From contig NZ_CP061037.1 in NCBI RefSeq assembly GCF_016743815.1, forward strand, positions 1 to 64,000: a stretch of 64,000 nucleotides of DNA. The letters run 5' to 3'. Below the pieces are notes generated by a model. That model did not search any database. It was not told where the DNA came from and saw nothing but the letters and a program-made list of their open reading frames with translations. Source of the DNA: Sphingomonas aliaeris (lineage in GTDB: Bacteria > Pseudomonadota > Alphaproteobacteria > Sphingomonadales > Sphingomonadaceae). Below, piece by piece: positions 62,810 to 64,000 of the stretch (positions are counted from its first letter, which is position 1; each line of letters opens with the position of its first letter). A program made the translations under genes and the position numbers.

Positions 62810-64000
62810 TCACTTCGCGACCAGATTGAGGTTCAGCGCCCCGCACTGGCACCGGACGCCGCCCTTGGGACCGCGCTCGGGCGTGACTGAATACATCTGC
62901 TCGCAAGTCGGGCACTCGAGGGAGGAGACGAGCGCGCGGAAGGCCGTGACGACCGGAGCGAAGTCGCCTTTCCCAAGGTCCGCCCAAGCGTTGTAGTGCA
63001 CGCCGGTGTTCACCTGCCACTGATCGACGTTCGTCGCCTGCTTGGCCGCCGTGAAATCTGCCTCGCGTGCGACGATGGCCGCGACGACGTCGCTTTGCCC
63101 CCACGAGTTTGCGACGTCCTTCGCCTTCCTAAGCAGCTTTCCGAACTCGCCGATCGCCGCGGGCATCGTGTCGCCGAGCATGAACTGGGCGTCACCCCTG
63201 AACTCCACCGACGCGCGCAGCCGATGGCAGGTCTCCGCCGCGTAGTATTCCAGGAAACGCCGCAGCATGCCTGCGGCCTTGCTGACCTCGTTCAGCGCAA
63301 GATGGGCGTCAATCTCCTCCCACACCGACGCGTTCGTCCATTCCGTAGGTCCGGTCTCGACTGTCCAGGTCCGAAAGTGGGCCAGTCCCTTCGACTTGAT
63401 GATGCCCTCGGCCCGCATGTGCCGCAGCCACACGTCGTCGTGCGTCGTGAAGATGAACTGCGTATCCGGAAACCGGTCCTTGAGCAGCGTGCAGACCTCG
63501 CGGCGGTGGCCCTTGTCGACCGACATGAGAACGTCGTCGAGCACCGCGAACGTAAAACCGGTACCCAGCAGATGCTTCATCAACGAGAGGTATAGACACA
63601 GCCCCATTCCGTCCTGGTGACCCTCGCTGTGATAGGCGCCAGGCGGGAACTTGCCGCGGCCGTAAAAGTCGACGTCGAACGCCAGCTTGCCGATCGACGG
63701 GAGCAGGGCGGCGGTGAAGTCGGACTCGTCGTCACTGTTGATGACGCGGTAGCACTCGGCGAACTCGTCCTGGACCTCCTCGTAGATCCTCTCCAGCGCC
63801 TTCGTCGTCGTGTCGCCGAATATCTCGAAGGCTGTGGCGGAGCGCTCGGCCCTCGCCCTGCCGACGGCGAGCGCCTGACGGGCCCTGCGGAACTGGTCGA
63901 GCCGCTCCTGCCCGACCGTCAGGAAGTCGCGGGCCGCGTCCTGCACGCTGGGTTCCGGCAGGGCCGCCACCGCCGCGGACACCGTCCCGATCGCCGCATC
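62810..64000 (-). CDS. SMC/RecN-like ATPase, C-terminal half (runs off the window)
   Basis: At least 396 residues, open to the window end, so the N-terminal Walker A half is outside. The visible part ends a coiled-coil arm (ERLDQFRRARQALAVGRARAERS) and carries an ABC signature-like SEGHQDGMGLCLYLSLM, Walker B TFAVLDDVLMSVD, a D-loop/switch with FTTHD, then a helical domain (about 220-330). A zinc ribbon near the end reads CPTCEQMYSV and RCQCG. Such ATPases act in DNA repair or in anti-phage and anti-plasmid systems; which one cannot be told here. Confidence 0.75.
   Translation of the reverse strand, partial: DAAIGTVSAAVAALPEPSVQDAARDFLTVGQERLDQFRRARQALAVGRARAERSATAFEIFGDTTTKALERIYEEVQDEFAECYRVINSDDESDFTAALLPSIGKLAFDVDFYGRGKFPPGAYHSEGHQDGMGLCLYLSLMKHLLGTGFTFAVLDDVLMSVDKGHRREVCTLLKDRFPDTQFIFTTHDDVWLRHMRAEGIIKSKGLAHFRTWTVETGPTEWTNASVWEEIDAHLALNEVSKAAGMLRRFLEYYAAETCHRLRASVEFRGDAQFMLGDTMPAAIGEFGKLLRKAKDVANSWGQSDVVAAIVAREADFTAAKQATNVDQWQVNTGVHYNAWADLGKGDFAPVVTAFRALVSSLECPTCEQMYSVTPERGPKGGVRCQCGALNLNLVAK

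Noticed and set aside
1..64000. CRISPR arrays, tRNA or rRNA genes
   Set aside because: No regularly spaced repeats of CRISPR size, no tRNA cloverleaf-like or rRNA sequence noticed on reading; a dedicated search was not possible here.

Overview
The window looks like a sphingomonad (Sphingomonas/Sphingobium-type alphaproteobacterium). It has high GC, dense ATGA/TGATG-overlapping operons, a TonB-dependent receptor, a CYP199-like P450, an imuA-imuB-dnaE2 mutagenesis cassette behind a GTTC-N7-GTTC LexA box, and a VirB-type conjugation cluster. The relics, one IS copy, a toxin-antitoxin pair and the conjugation genes suggest accessory DNA, either a large plasmid or a chromosomal island. The window alone cannot decide which. 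No tRNA, rRNA or CRISPR array was seen.

Layout. 1-6710 (minus): an aromatic-catabolism operon (FAD monooxygenase, extradiol dioxygenase, alpha/beta hydrolase, P450, cyclase-family hydrolase, FAH-family hydrolase, then a TonB receptor cut by the window edge). 6927-9517: a Gfo/Idh/MocA oxidoreductase, a 44-residue membrane ORF behind a 16-bp palindrome, and uxuA. 9526-12749: decaying mobile DNA (two resolvase relics, vapBC, a broken tyrosine integrase preceded by three direct repeats). 13140-17676 (minus): a stressosome operon (RsbR, RsbS, RsbT, RsbT-PP2C phosphatase, RsbT-like/histidine kinase/receiver hybrid), divergent from a PAS/GAF hybrid kinase whose stop codon abuts an IS5-family insertion. 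21689-33178: a Crp/Fnr regulator divergent from a nine-gene redox/stress operon that has a catalase-like gene near each end, then another hybrid kinase. 33323-37574 (mostly minus): DUF3500 and EF-hand proteins, thioesterase, ZIP transporter, CsbD and an SDR relic. 37609-43661 (minus): SOS mutagenesis cassette. 43792-46638 (minus): primase-like, HNH, SSB and HNH genes of a mobile element. 46879-61533 (plus): a type IV secretion cluster, virB1 to virB11 plus virD4, with an EexN-like exclusion lipoprotein. 61707-62366: a small hypothetical gene, a bS21 gene and a DUF5818-like gene. 62430-64000 (minus): a truncated ORF and the C-terminal half of an SMC/RecN-like ATPase.

A recurring feature is the single-base indel, often in a homopolymer, that breaks an otherwise well conserved gene: dioxygenase (4736-4740), uxuA (9443-9448), kinase (30924-30930), ZIP (35973-35975), imuB (42690-42693), virB4 (51516-51522) and virB5 (53338-53340). 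I give gene limits for the repaired frame and say so each time. Uncorrected sequencing error and real pseudogenisation are both possible. Raw reads would decide.

The most interesting biology is (i) the stressosome operon carrying three successive RsbT-type ATPase domains, the last fused to a histidine kinase and receiver; (ii) a shared C-terminal tail on VirB5 and the adjacent EexN-like lipoprotein; (iii) a degenerate VirB1-like domain fused to an M15 peptidase at the head of the conjugation cluster; (iv) ribosomal protein bS21 as cargo next to conjugation genes.
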